From positions 1 through 36,036 of the forward strand of contig CAMXQE010000039.1 of the NCBI GenBank assembly GCA_947246015.1: 36,036 nucleotides of DNA. Reading direction: 5' to 3'. This stretch comes from an uncultured Lachnospiraceae bacterium (lineage in GTDB: Bacteria; Bacillota; Clostridia; Lachnospirales; Lachnospiraceae). A program made the translations under genes and the position numbers. This document shows, one piece after another, positions 9,573-17,781 of the stretch. Each line of letters begins with the position of its first letter. Position 1 is the first letter of the stretch. Below the pieces are notes generated by a model, which ran no database searches, was not told the origin of the DNA, and saw only the letters and a program-made list of their open reading frames with translations.

Positions 9573-11727
9573 TAAGCGATGGAGATTATGGTGCTGCGTG
9601 GCCATAGGGATAATCCTGTGGGTGGCGGGACTCTGTAAGGCAGGCGGAAGGCTGACATATATTGAGCGGAGCCGCATAAATGAAGAAAGTGTGCAGAGTA
9701 TAGCGGTTACGGATCATGAGACGGTATTGGAACAGGAATTTACCATGCCGTATGAATTGTTTTGGGGTGCGGAGATAAAAACAGGCACTTTTGGAAGGAA
9801 CAACAACTCTTTTTGGAAAGTAGAGTTAAAAGAAGCGGAAAGCAATAAGACAGTTTATGAGTGGGAGTGCAATGCCAGTCAGATATCGGACGGTGAATAT
9901 TATAAGTTTAATGTGAAGAATCCGGTCCGCGTGAAACTGGGACAAAAGTATAAAATTACTGTCTGCTCGGAGGATGCTACCGGAAATTCGGCGCTTGCGT
10001 TCTATGCTTCAGGAACGGATGTATATGAAGGGGGCAGTTTGTTTTTGGACGGACGGCAGCAGGAAGCGGATTTGTGTATGCGGATTACCGGCGGGGAAAA
10101 GGATGTCTTTTGGAGTGGTCTGTATCTGGCGGTTACGTTGTTGCTGCTCGCGACAGCGGTATGGTGCGTCTGCATGAAGCGTAAGGGGAAACCTGTCCGG
10201 ACAGTGGTTGAGGCAGTAGGTACAGCCTGCATTTATCTGTTTTTTATGTACATATTTTCAAGAAGCAATATGGGCACTTTTACGGATGAATGTGATAATA
10301 TACAGGGCGGGATGCTGATTGCAAAGGGAAGTGTGCTTTACAGGGATTACTATACCCAGCATACGCCGTTTGGTTATTATCTGTGCGGAATTTTTGCATT
10401 TTTAGGTGCAGGGAACATACAGCAGTTCCGTCTTCTGTATTATTTGCTGATGTCTGCAGTATGGGGCGGACTGTATTACAGGCACAGTGCTTATTTTGGG
10501 AGGGCGAGGATGTTGTTGCTGCCGCTGGTGCAGCTTTGGATTACCATGTCTATGTTTTATCAGGCATCAAAAATTATGGGAGATAATATACAGGGAATCT
10601 GCATGGTGGCTCTGGCAATGGAATTTATGCGTTACTGGGAAGATGAGGAGCTGGGAAAGAGCAGATGCCTGATTGTGGCAGCCTGTATATTCCTGAGCGT
10701 TGCTTCAGCCTTTGTAAGTGTGTTTGCGCTGGCGCCGATTGTGGTGGGTGTCTTGATAAAGGAAGTACTGATTTGGAAAAGAAACGGAGGATTTGGCTTA
10801 AATAGATGTGTCGGCAGATATAGCTGTCTGGTAGGCGCGACGGCAATTCCTTTTGCAGTTACACTGCTTTATTTCATATGTAATCATGCGATGGGACAGA
10901 TGTACCGGATGGCGTATCAGTTTAATACGATGGTTTACAACCGGTATCAGGATAATCAGTATGGAAGAGTAAAGTGGAAGCCGTTTTTCCTCGGAATCAG
11001 GAATTATTTTGAAATTATCAGCAGCAATTTTAATTCTGTTATTACAGCGGCCGGGAACGACATGGCAGTTATCCAGCTGGTGATTGCAGTTTCGGCTGTT
11101 GCAGCGCTGTTGTTTTGGAGTGCGAAGATGAATAAGGGGGAGGGTGTTATAGCATCGCTCGCATTGTTTCTTTGTATGTGCGGAAATGGAACAAGGAGCG
11201 GAATGGATTTCCATGCGGTGGCTTTGTGGGATTTAGCGATTGCGGTGATTTTTTTGACGGATGCGTATGGGAATGGATATGGGAAATGGAAAGAAAAAAG
11301 AGCAGTGTTATTAGCGGTAGCAGCGATGGGATGTTATTTCCTTCAACCTTATGTAACGATGGTCGCTGACCATATCGTATATCATCCGGAGATTGTAGAG
11401 GGTGTAGAGGAAGAGGTTGTGGCCATGACTGTTCCGGGGGAAAAGATTTTTATAGACGCTTATAAATATGATTTTATTTATCTTTTGTATAAAGAAAGAT
11501 ATCCGGTAAACAGAAACTGTTATCTGCTGCCCTGGTATATGGATTGGTTTGAACAGGATACGATAGACGATTTGGAAGCTGGTATGCCAAATATACTTGT
11601 TTATCAGCCGGAAACGGATAATTACCCTCCGGCGGAAAGCTGTCCGCTGTTGGACCAGGCGATACGAACCCATTATGAGAGTATAAAGGAAGGAGCGCCT
11701 ATATGGAAGCTGAGGGTTCAGCCGTAG
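9562..11727 (+). CDS. Large multi-spanning glycosyltransferase (GT-C, GT39/GT83-like)
   Basis: A 721-residue membrane protein. A first helix at about 8-26 is followed by a roughly 160-residue Asp/Glu-rich ectodomain with beta character. A second helix lies near 188-208, then a block of about nine further helices runs to residue 625, with a soluble C-terminal domain after that. A GT-C-like acidic motif, TDECDN (241-246), sits in the first outside loop of the helix block, where protein-mannosyltransferase-type enzymes carry their catalytic Asp/Glu. It probably transfers a sugar from a polyprenyl phosphate made by the overlapping upstream GT2 enzyme to a surface acceptor. The insertion of an ectodomain between helices 1 and 2 is unusual. 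Acceptor unknown. Confidence 0.75.
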   Translation: MNISKRWRLWCCVAIGIILWVAGLCKAGGRLTYIERSRINEESVQSIAVTDHETVLEQEFTMPYELFWGAEIKTGTFGRNNNSFWKVELKEAESNKTVYEWECNASQISDGEYYKFNVKNPVRVKLGQKYKITVCSEDATGNSALAFYASGTDVYEGGSLFLDGRQQEADLCMRITGGEKDVFWSGLYLAVTLLLLATAVWCVCMKRKGKPVRTVVEAVGTACIYLFFMYIFSRSNMGTFTDECDNIQGGMLIAKGSVLYRDYYTQHTPFGYYLCGIFAFLGAGNIQQFRLLYYLLMSAVWGGLYYRHSAYFGRARMLLLPLVQLWITMSMFYQASKIMGDNIQGICMVALAMEFMRYWEDEELGKSRCLIVAACIFLSVASAFVSVFALAPIVVGVLIKEVLIWKRNGGFGLNRCVGRYSCLVGATAIPFAVTLLYFICNHAMGQMYRMAYQFNTMVYNRYQDNQYGRVKWKPFFLGIRNYFEIISSNFNSVITAAGNDMAVIQLVIAVSAVAALLFWSAKMNKGEGVIASLALFLCMCGNGTRSGMDFHAVALWDLAIAVIFLTDAYGNGYGKWKEKRAVLLAVAAMGCYFLQPYVTMVADHIVYHPEIVEGVEEEVVAMTVPGEKIFIDAYKYDFIYLLYKERYPVNRNCYLLPWYMDWFEQDTIDDLEAGMPNILVYQPETDNYPPAESCPLLDQAIRTHYESIKEGAPIWKLRVQP

Positions 11728-11788
11728 TTATGGAGACGAGGATATGCTGAAACAGTTATTTGAGTTTCAAAGAACCCTAAAGTGATGC

Positions 11789-11817
11789 TTTACAAATCCT
11801 ATATTCTATGATATAAC
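11789..11817 (+). promoter_or_regulatory. Sigma-A promoter of the THF riboswitch-folT unit
   Basis: TTTACA (11789-11794), 17-bp spacer, TATAAC (11812-11817). The predicted start near 11824 is about 25 nt before the aptamer. Confidence 0.7.
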
Positions 11818-11848
11818 AAACATGTTCCTGGTAAATAGAATATTTTAA

Positions 11849-11950
11849 TAGCAGAGTAGAAATCTGTGCGTTAAGTGCCGTATGGACAGGGAGTTGCCAT
11901 ATGGACGAAAAGCATTCGTGCTTGCGGTACAGGCTTCGCATCCCGCTGCT
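11849..11950 (+). promoter_or_regulatory. Tetrahydrofolate (THF) riboswitch aptamer
   Basis: The conserved blocks of the THF riboswitch occur in order: GAGTAGA (11854-11860), GCGTTAAGTG (11868-11877), GGGAGTTGCC (11889-11898), ACGAA, GCGGT and GCATCCCGCTGC (11938-11949). The outer helix closes with AGCAG (11850-11854) against CTGCT (11946-11950). It lies directly upstream of a folate-type ECF S component, the established context for this class, which lowers folate uptake when THF is plentiful. Confidence 0.93.
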
Positions 11951-11967
11951 GCATACGGGTCGTTCAT

Positions 11968-12013
11968 GCCTCCTTTATGTAGTTAGGAAAACTGCTAGGA
12001 AGGAGGCTTTTTT
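11968..12013 (+). terminator. Riboswitch expression platform: terminator whose 3' stem holds the folT ribosome site
   Basis: GCCTCCTT (11968-11975) pairs perfectly with AAGGAGGC (12000-12007), with an inner stem GTAGTT/AACTGC, and is followed at once by TTTTTT (12008-12013) and the ATG at 12014. The 3' stem contains the AAGGAGG ribosome site, so the same hairpin can both end transcription and hide the ribosome site. Confidence 0.88.
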
Positions 12014-12598
12014 ATGAAAAAAATAATAAGGATTTACAGTGATTCGTGGAAGGAACTTTTCGTTACGAAAAATATAGTTTTATGCGGTTTAATGGCAGCA
12101 TTGGCGGTTATCTTAAGCATGGTGGCGTCCATAGACGCAGGCCCTTATATCCGAATCGGATTTTCGGGGCTTCCGAACCGTATTGTGGAATGCCTGTTCG
12201 GTCCGGTGGCCGGGTGTCTGTTCGGCGGTATGCTTGATATTCTGAAATATATATTAAAGCCGTCCGGCCCTTTTTTCTTTGGCTTTACTTTTAATGTCAT
12301 GCTGGCAGGACTGATATACGGAACGATACTTTACCGAAAGACCGTGACAGTAAGAAGGGTTGTGGCGGCAGAATTCCTGACGAAGCTGATTGTAAACTGC
12401 CTGCTGAATACACTTTGGATTTCCATACTGTACGGAAAAGGCTTTTTTGTGCTCCTGCCGCTCCGGATGCTGAAAAACGCAATCATGCTGCCGATTGACA
12501 GCTGCATCTTATATTTTACACTGACCTATATGAAAAAGATAATGCGGTATCTGGACGGATACAAAGGCTGGAATAAAAAGGCAAAGGAACTGGAATAA
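12014..12598 (+). CDS. folT: Folate-family ECF transporter S component (FolT)
   Basis: Substrate-binding membrane subunit of an energy-coupling-factor transporter. It is 194 residues with about six hydrophobic segments. The segment from VLCGLMAALAVILS to YIRIGFSGLPNRIVECLFGP, then GMLDILKYILKPSGPFFFGF, is typical of the folate-specific S family. It would work with shared EcfA/A'/T subunits encoded elsewhere. The AAGGAGG ribosome site is 7 nt upstream and lies in the terminator stem. The THF riboswitch upstream strongly supports folate as substrate. Confidence 0.92.
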   Translation: MKKIIRIYSDSWKELFVTKNIVLCGLMAALAVILSMVASIDAGPYIRIGFSGLPNRIVECLFGPVAGCLFGGMLDILKYILKPSGPFFFGFTFNVMLAGLIYGTILYRKTVTVRRVVAAEFLTKLIVNCLLNTLWISILYGKGFFVLLPLRMLKNAIMLPIDSCILYFTLTYMKKIMRYLDGYKGWNKKAKELE

Positions 12599-12601
12599 AC
12601 T

Positions 12602-12639
12602 AAAAACAGCAGTCTTTTGAAGGACTGCGGAACTGGAAT
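12602..12639 (+). repeat. Short copy of the palindromic pre-start repeat before prmA
   Basis: AAAAACAGCAG leads into the hairpin GCAGTC (12609-12614)/GACTGC (12623-12628), followed by the tail GCGGAACTGGAAT (12627-12639), 10 nt before the prmA ATG. The ends match the uppP and trhP copies, but the interior is a single 6-bp stem. Confidence 0.7.
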
Positions 12640-12649
12640 AAATAAGCAT

Positions 12650-13636
12650 ATGAAATGGATAAAGTTTAGAATAAAAACATTAACAGAGGCTGAAGATATC
12701 ATTATCAGCACATTATATGACATCGGTTTGGAAGGGGCACAGATAGAGGACAAGGTTCCGCTTACGGCGGCGGAAAAGGAGCAGATGTTTGTGGACATTC
12801 TTCCGGAGACGCAGGAAGATGACGGCGTTGCATATTTAAGTTTTTTTGTGGAGGAACAGGAAGACGGGAGGCTGAATCTCAACGGCGAAAGTGTGACAAC
12901 AGAAGAAATTCTGGAGAGTGTGAGACAGGAACTGGAAGAACTCCGGATGTTTATGGATATCGGCGAGGGAAGCGTGACGGTAGACGAGACGGAGGATATC
13001 GACTGGATTAATAACTGGAAACAGTATTTCCATCAGTTTTATATTGATGACATACTGGTCATTCCCTCCTGGGAGGAAGTGAAAGAGGAGGATAAGGGGA
13101 AAATGACTCTCCATATCGACCCGGGAACTGCCTTTGGGACAGGAATGCATGAAACAACACAGCTCTGCATCCGCCAGCTGAGAAACTATATCACACCGGA
13201 AAGCAGAATCCTGGATGTAGGGACGGGAAGCGGAATCCTCGCTATCCTGTCACTGATGTTCGGAGCGAAGGAGGCGGTGGGGACGGATTTGGACCCCTGC
13301 GCAATAGAAGCGGTGAAAGAGAACATGGAGGCAAACCATATCGAAGCGGATAAGTTCCGGGTGATGATAGGCAATATCATCACGGAGCGGGAGATTCAGG
13401 ACAAGGTCGGCTATGAATGCTATGATATAGTGGCGGCCAATATTCTGGCGGATGTACTCGTGCCGCTGACGCCGGTTATTCTTCATCAGTTAAAGCCCGG
13501 CGGAATTTATATTACATCGGGAATTATCGATGATAAGGAAGAGACGGTGGTGGAAGCGGTCCGGGCGGCAGGGCTTAAGGTGTTGGAAGTGACTTATCAG
13601 GGTGAGTGGGTCTCCGTGACAGCTCAGAAGGTTTAA
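12650..13636 (+). CDS. prmA: Ribosomal protein L11 methyltransferase PrmA
   Basis: SAM-dependent enzyme that methylates L11. The 328-residue protein starts MKWIKFRIKTLTEAEDIIIS, typical of PrmA, has the SAM motif LDVGTGSGILAI (188-199) and the acceptor-site motif NILADVL (264-270). The ATG at 12650 is preferred over a TTG at 12617 because the family's N-terminus begins there and the TTG falls inside the repeat hairpin. No convincing ribosome site precedes it; the repeat tail CTGGAAT lies where one would be expected. rsmE follows 27 nt after the stop, and the prmA-rsmE pair is a common arrangement. Confidence 0.94.
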   Translation: MKWIKFRIKTLTEAEDIIISTLYDIGLEGAQIEDKVPLTAAEKEQMFVDILPETQEDDGVAYLSFFVEEQEDGRLNLNGESVTTEEILESVRQELEELRMFMDIGEGSVTVDETEDIDWINNWKQYFHQFYIDDILVIPSWEEVKEEDKGKMTLHIDPGTAFGTGMHETTQLCIRQLRNYITPESRILDVGTGSGILAILSLMFGAKEAVGTDLDPCAIEAVKENMEANHIEADKFRVMIGNIITEREIQDKVGYECYDIVAANILADVLVPLTPVILHQLKPGGIYITSGIIDDKEETVVEAVRAAGLKVLEVTYQGEWVSVTAQKV

Positions 13637-13663
13637 AGGCGATTCGGGAACAGGGATTAGGAA

Positions 13664-14404
13664 ATGTATAATTTTTTTGTAGAACCATCCCAGATACAGG
13701 GAAATGAGATTGTGATTACCGGCAGTGACGTGAATCATATCAAAAATGTACTCCGCATGAAAGTCGGGGAAGAACTGTCGGTCAGCAATGGAACCGACCA
13801 GAGAGAATACCGGTGCGGTATAGAGGAATTTCGGGAGGAAAGCATCCTGTGCAGGCTGCGTTTTATTAAGGAAGACGGGGTTGAGCTTCCGTCAAAGGTA
13901 TATTTATTTCAGGGGCTTCCGAAAGCAGATAAGATGGAACTGATTATACAAAAGGCGGTGGAATTGGGAGCCTATGAAATAGTTCCGGTAGCGGCTAAAC
14001 GGTCGGTCGTAAAACTGGACGAAAGGCGGTCGGCCGGAAAACTGGCCCGTTGGCAGGGGATTGCAGAAGCGGCAGCCAAGCAGAGCAAACGGCGTATCAT
14101 TCCGCAGATACATCCGGTCATGTCTATGAAAGAAGCGGCGGCTTATGCCTCCGGTATGGACGTCCGTCTGATTCCGTATGAACTGGCGGAGGGTATGGAA
14201 AAGACGAAGGAACAGATATCCTCTTTGCGGCCGGGACAGACCATTGCCATATTTATAGGGCCGGAGGGCGGATTTGAGGAAAGTGAGATACGCCTGGCCA
14301 TGGAGGCCGGTATCAGGCCCGTTACGATGGGCAAACGTATTCTCCGTACGGAGACGGCGGGATTTACCATGTTAAGCTGGATTATGTATCAGTTGGAAAG
14401 CTGA
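13664..14404 (+). CDS. rsmE: 16S rRNA (uracil-1498-N3)-methyltransferase RsmE
   Basis: SPOUT-class enzyme that methylates U1498 in the decoding centre of 16S rRNA. The 246-residue length fits. The N-terminal PUA-like part (HIKNVLRMKVGEELSVSNG) is followed by the trefoil-knot SAM site: FIGPEGGFEESEI and MGKRILRTETAG are the family's signatures. It is in an operon with prmA. The gap before it carries GGGAACAGGGATTAGG, which resembles the tail of the pre-start repeats. Confidence 0.95.
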   Translation: MYNFFVEPSQIQGNEIVITGSDVNHIKNVLRMKVGEELSVSNGTDQREYRCGIEEFREESILCRLRFIKEDGVELPSKVYLFQGLPKADKMELIIQKAVELGAYEIVPVAAKRSVVKLDERRSAGKLARWQGIAEAAAKQSKRRIIPQIHPVMSMKEAAAYASGMDVRLIPYELAEGMEKTKEQISSLRPGQTIAIFIGPEGGFEESEIRLAMEAGIRPVTMGKRILRTETAGFTMLSWIMYQLES

Positions 14405-14456
14405 AAACAGGACAACATTCGGGAGAGCCATTTTCATACATGTTTCCGTACACAAG

Positions 14457-14484
14457 TTTCCAATCGGAAAAAAGGTCATATAAT
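14457..14484 (+). promoter_or_regulatory. Possible promoter of the cysteine desulfurase-thiI unit
   Basis: TATAAT at 14479-14484 preceded by TTTCCA (14457-14462) at a 16-bp spacing. The -10 is perfect, the -35 weak. It lies about 60 nt before the ATG. Confidence 0.45.
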
Positions 14485-14544
14485 GAGTATATGCAGAGAA
14501 AATAGCTTATAGTACACAGAACACAGAATGTTAGGAGACGAAAC

Positions 14545-15699
14545 ATGGAAGTATATTTAGACAATTCAGCTACTACAAGATGTTTTGACGATGTGGCGGC
14601 TTTCATGACGCATGTTATGTGCAGTGATTACGGAAATCCGTCGAGCCTGCATATGAAAGGCGTGCAGGCGGAAAGCTACCTGCGGTATGCTAAGGAGACC
14701 ATAGCAAAAACGCTGAAAATAAATGAAAAAGAGATATTGTTTACTTCCGGGGGAACAGAAGCAGATAATATCGCTTTAATCGGAACCGCCATGGCGAACC
14801 GCAGGGCAGGGAAGCATTTAATCACTACGAAAATCGAGCATCCGGCCGTATTGCAGACGATGCAGTATTTGGAAGAGCAGGGGTTCAAAGTGACTTATCT
14901 GCCGGTGGACGGCAGCGGAAGGATTCACCTGGAAGACCTGCAGAGAGCAATGACAAAAGAGACCATCCTCGTATCCATTATGCATACCAATAATGAAATC
15001 GGCAGCTTACAGCCGGTTGCGGAAGCAGGGGCGCTTATTAAAAAGATGAACCCCCATACGGTTTTTCATGTGGATGCAGTGCAGGGATTCGGGAAATTCC
15101 GCATTTATCCGAAGAAAATGAATATCGATTTGTTATCGGTCAGCGGTCATAAGATTCATGGACCGAAAGGAGTCGGTTTCCTGTATGTAAATGAGAAGGT
15201 GAAGATAAAGCCTATCATTTACGGCGGCGGCCAGCAGAACGGTCTTCGTTCCGGTACGGAAAATGTACCGGGGATTGCAGGTCTGGCGAAAGCGGTGGAA
15301 CTGATTTACGCAGATTTAGACAGGGATGTGGAACGGTTGTATTATCTGAAGCAGAAGTTTGCGGAGGGTGTCAGCAGGATTGAATATGTAAAAATTAACG
15401 GATTGACCGGAAGAGAAAGCGCTCCTCATGTAATCAGCGTATCGGTAAGGGGCATCCGCAGCGAAGTATTGCTCCATGCATTGGAGGATAAGGGTATTTA
15501 TGTATCGGCAGGAAGCGCCTGCTCCGCCAGAAAACCCCAGCCTTCCGCGACATTGAAAGCTATTGGCGTGGAAAAAGATTTGCTGGAATCCACAATCCGG
15601 TTCAGTTTTTCGGTCTTTACAACTGAGGAGGAAATAGATTATACTTTACAGACATTGTATGATATTGTACCTATGCTGAGGAAGTATACAAGACATTGA
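14545..15699 (+). CDS. Cysteine desulfurase (IscS/NifS family)
   Basis: PLP enzyme that takes sulfur from cysteine and carries it as a persulfide. It is 384 residues. It begins YLDNSATT, has TSGGTEADN for PLP binding, the PLP lysine K203 in SGHKIHGPKG and the persulfide cysteine C326 in SAGSACSARK, on the loop of class I enzymes. With thiI next door it most likely acts as the sulfur donor for 4-thiouridine in tRNA, like the nifZ-thiI pair of Bacillus. Ribosome site TTAGGAG is 8 nt upstream. Confidence 0.93.
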   Translation: MEVYLDNSATTRCFDDVAAFMTHVMCSDYGNPSSLHMKGVQAESYLRYAKETIAKTLKINEKEILFTSGGTEADNIALIGTAMANRRAGKHLITTKIEHPAVLQTMQYLEEQGFKVTYLPVDGSGRIHLEDLQRAMTKETILVSIMHTNNEIGSLQPVAEAGALIKKMNPHTVFHVDAVQGFGKFRIYPKKMNIDLLSVSGHKIHGPKGVGFLYVNEKVKIKPIIYGGGQQNGLRSGTENVPGIAGLAKAVELIYADLDRDVERLYYLKQKFAEGVSRIEYVKINGLTGRESAPHVISVSVRGIRSEVLLHALEDKGIYVSAGSACSARKPQPSATLKAIGVEKDLLESTIRFSFSVFTTEEEIDYTLQTLYDIVPMLRKYTRH

Positions 15700-15829
15700 G
15701 TATCATCAGCCGGCTGTCTGTTTTCCTGTCCGGGAAAGAATCTGAACGGGCAGGGAGGGGCCGGGTGTATGGCAGCCGGATATGCACGGCTGGGGAAAGG
15801 GTCCGGGAATCGGGCAGAAAGGTGTTTGG

Positions 15830-17011
15830 ATGTTTACGGCTTTTTTAATAAAATATGCAGAAATAGGTGTAAAAGGGAAAAACCGTTATATTTTTGAGGA
15901 GGCATTGGTACAGCAGATTAAATATGCGGTAAAAAGATGTGACGGTGAATTTAAAGTGACCCGCACGCAGGGGAGGATTTATGTAGAGGCCCTTTCGGAG
16001 TTTGATTTTGACGAGGTGGTGGACAACCTGAAGACCGTATTCGGTATTTCCGGTATTTGTCCTGTCGTATATGTGGAAGATGAAGGCTTTGAAAAGCTGG
16101 GTCAGGAAGTAATCCGTTATATCGGGGAAGTATATCCGGAAGCGGATAAAAGCTTCAAGGTCAATGCCCGCAGGGCAAGAAAAAATTATCCGCTGACTTC
16201 CATGGAAATTAATTGCGGGATAGGCGGTATTCTGTTAGACGCTTATCCCGGTATGCGGGTAGATGTACACAAACCGGACATCCTGCTAAATATCGAAATC
16301 AGGGAAAAAATATACATTTATTCCGAGACTATTCCGGGTCCAGGCGGTATGCCGTCAGGTACCGGGGGAAAGGCAATGCTGCTTCTGTCGGGCGGCATAG
16401 ATTCTCCTGTGGCCGGTTATATGATTGCCAAGAGGGGTGTAAAAATTGACGCGGTTTATTTCCATGCCCCTCCGTATACCAGCGAGCGGGCGAAACAGAA
16501 AGTAGTGGACCTGGCCCGTACGGTATCCCGTTACACAGGCCCGATTTATTTACATGTTATCAACTTCACGGATATCCAGTTATACATATATGAAAAATGC
16601 CCGCATGAGGAACTGACAATCATCATGCGCCGCTATATGATGCGCATAGCCGAGCAGATTGCAAAGGAGACAGAATGCCTCGGACTCATTACCGGAGAGA
16701 GTATCGGTCAGGTGGCGTCCCAGACCATGCATAGTCTGGCTGCTACCAACGAGGTATGCACCATGCCGGTCTATCGTCCGCTGATTGGTTTTGATAAAAT
16801 GGAGATTGTGGAAATCTCGGAAAAAATCGATACTTATGAGACTTCCATCCAGCCGTTTGAAGACTGCTGTACGATTTTTGTAGCAAAGCATCCGGTGACG
16901 AAGCCGAATCTGAACATCATCCGCCGTCATGAACAGAATTTACAGGAAAAAATTGATGAGCTGGTGGAAACGGCGTTGAAAACTGCGGAATTGATAATTG
17001 TGCATCAGTAG
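15830..17011 (+). CDS. thiI: tRNA 4-thiouridine synthase ThiI
   Basis: Adenylates U8 of tRNA and inserts sulfur from the desulfurase. It is 393 residues, the short form without the C-terminal rhodanese domain found in E. coli. It has an N-terminal ferredoxin-like part, a THUMP domain (about 60-165) and a PP-loop LLSGGIDSPVAGY with S187-G-G-I-D-S. Two adjacent cysteines (C346, C347) occur in EDCCTIF, around the position of the conserved Cys344. The ATG at 15830 was preferred over one at 15782 because AGAAAGG lies before it and the family begins FTAFLIKYAEIGVKGKNR. Confidence 0.93.
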   Translation: MFTAFLIKYAEIGVKGKNRYIFEEALVQQIKYAVKRCDGEFKVTRTQGRIYVEALSEFDFDEVVDNLKTVFGISGICPVVYVEDEGFEKLGQEVIRYIGEVYPEADKSFKVNARRARKNYPLTSMEINCGIGGILLDAYPGMRVDVHKPDILLNIEIREKIYIYSETIPGPGGMPSGTGGKAMLLLSGGIDSPVAGYMIAKRGVKIDAVYFHAPPYTSERAKQKVVDLARTVSRYTGPIYLHVINFTDIQLYIYEKCPHEELTIIMRRYMMRIAEQIAKETECLGLITGESIGQVASQTMHSLAATNEVCTMPVYRPLIGFDKMEIVEISEKIDTYETSIQPFEDCCTIFVAKHPVTKPNLNIIRRHEQNLQEKIDELVETALKTAELIIVHQ

Positions 17012-17059
17012 CGGGGGTGGAGAAGATGGAGGGGATTGCGTTGTGCGGTTGTCTGCTGC

Positions 17060-17334
17060 GGATGACGGGGGGACGGGAGCGTGCGGCGCGGAATGCGGAG
17101 GGGTGGTTTGGATGCCGCTGCCGGATGGGGTTTTTCTAACAGAATGTGTTGCAGTTGTTCAGGCGGTCGGGCCGGCTTCACGCGGCATCCATGCCGCGCC
17201 ACGCCTAAAATGGCCATTCATGGCCATTTTTCCCTCGTTATCGGACATTCTGTAAGAAAAACGTCCCATCCGGCCGCAAGGCATCCAAACCACCTCTCCG
17301 CATTCCGCACCGCACGTGCCCTCCCCCGCCTGCG
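17060..17334. repeat. GC-rich palindromic element with long terminal inverted repeats
   Basis: The left arm (core 17081-17147) and right arm (core 17245-17315) are inverted copies of each other with few differences; weaker similarity extends out to about 17060 and 17334. In the middle are two compact palindromes: CGCGGCAT/ATGCCGCG (17181-17198) and AAAATGGCCAT/ATGGCCATTTT (17207-17230). The element is far richer in GC than its neighbours, has no convincing gene, and looks like a MITE or a large bacterial interspersed palindrome. It fills the gap between thiI and the HPr-like gene. Confidence 0.85.
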
Positions 17335-17366
17335 GACTCCTTCCACTCCACCCTACTCTTCCCCAC

Positions 17367-17397
17367 AAAAAAGCACCCGGCTCTTCCGAATGCTTTT
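17367..17397 (-). terminator. Terminator of the HPr-like gene
   Basis: On the minus strand AAAAGCATTCGG pairs with CCGGGTGCTTTT over 12 bp (two G-U) around AAGAG, followed by further T residues. Confidence 0.85.
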
Positions 17398-17449
17398 AGG
17401 TGTTTTGTATAGTTACCGATATGTATACATGCAGCGGACTGCTGCATTT

Positions 17450-17680
17450 TTAGATGGTGTAGGGTTTCAATGTTTCAAGAACTTCATCCACGTCGTCTTC
17501 CGCATGGATATTCAAATCGATAGGTTTAGACAGATCCAGGCTGAAAATACCCATAATGGATTTTGCATCAATTACATATCTGCCGGATACTAAATCAAAA
17601 TCATAATCAAATTTTGTAATATCGTTTACAAAAGATTTTACCTTATCGATGGAATTTAATGAAATCTGAACTGTTTTCAT
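17450..17680 (-). CDS. HPr-like protein lacking the active-site histidine (Crh-like)
   Basis: A 76-residue protein with the HPr fold signature AKSIMGIFSL, in which S41 matches regulatory Ser46 of HPr. The N-terminal site where HPr carries phosphorylatable His15 reads NSIDKVKSF and has no histidine. Such a protein could not pass phosphate in the PTS but could still be phosphorylated on Ser. That is the logic of Crh in Bacillus, a catabolite-repression partner of CcpA. The Crh role is inference; the missing His is direct. A strong AAGGAGG site (plus-strand 17689-17695) precedes the ATG. It is divergent from mtaB and has its own promoter and terminator. Confidence 0.82.
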   Translation of the reverse strand: MKTVQISLNSIDKVKSFVNDITKFDYDFDLVSGRYVIDAKSIMGIFSLDLSKPIDLNIHAEDDVDEVLETLKPYTI

Positions 17681-17719
17681 TGGTTTCTACCTCCTTGTGT
17701 TTTCATACCTTCTGCTATA

Positions 17720-17748
17720 ATAGTAAAGGCTGGGGAGGTAAAAGTCAA
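17720..17748 (-). promoter_or_regulatory. Minus-strand promoter of the HPr-like gene
   Basis: On the minus strand: TTGACT (17748-17743), 17-bp spacer, TACTAT (17725-17720). A TATAAT on the plus strand (17716-17721) overlaps it and might serve mtaB, though without a good -35. Confidence 0.7.
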
Positions 17749-17781
17749 TGTTAAAACGATACAAAAAAGTGAGGAATAAGT

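Noticed and set aside
17005..17593. Several short ORFs in the GC-rich region
   Set aside because: They arise from the palindromic arms in both orientations and mirror each other; no ribosome sites or domains.
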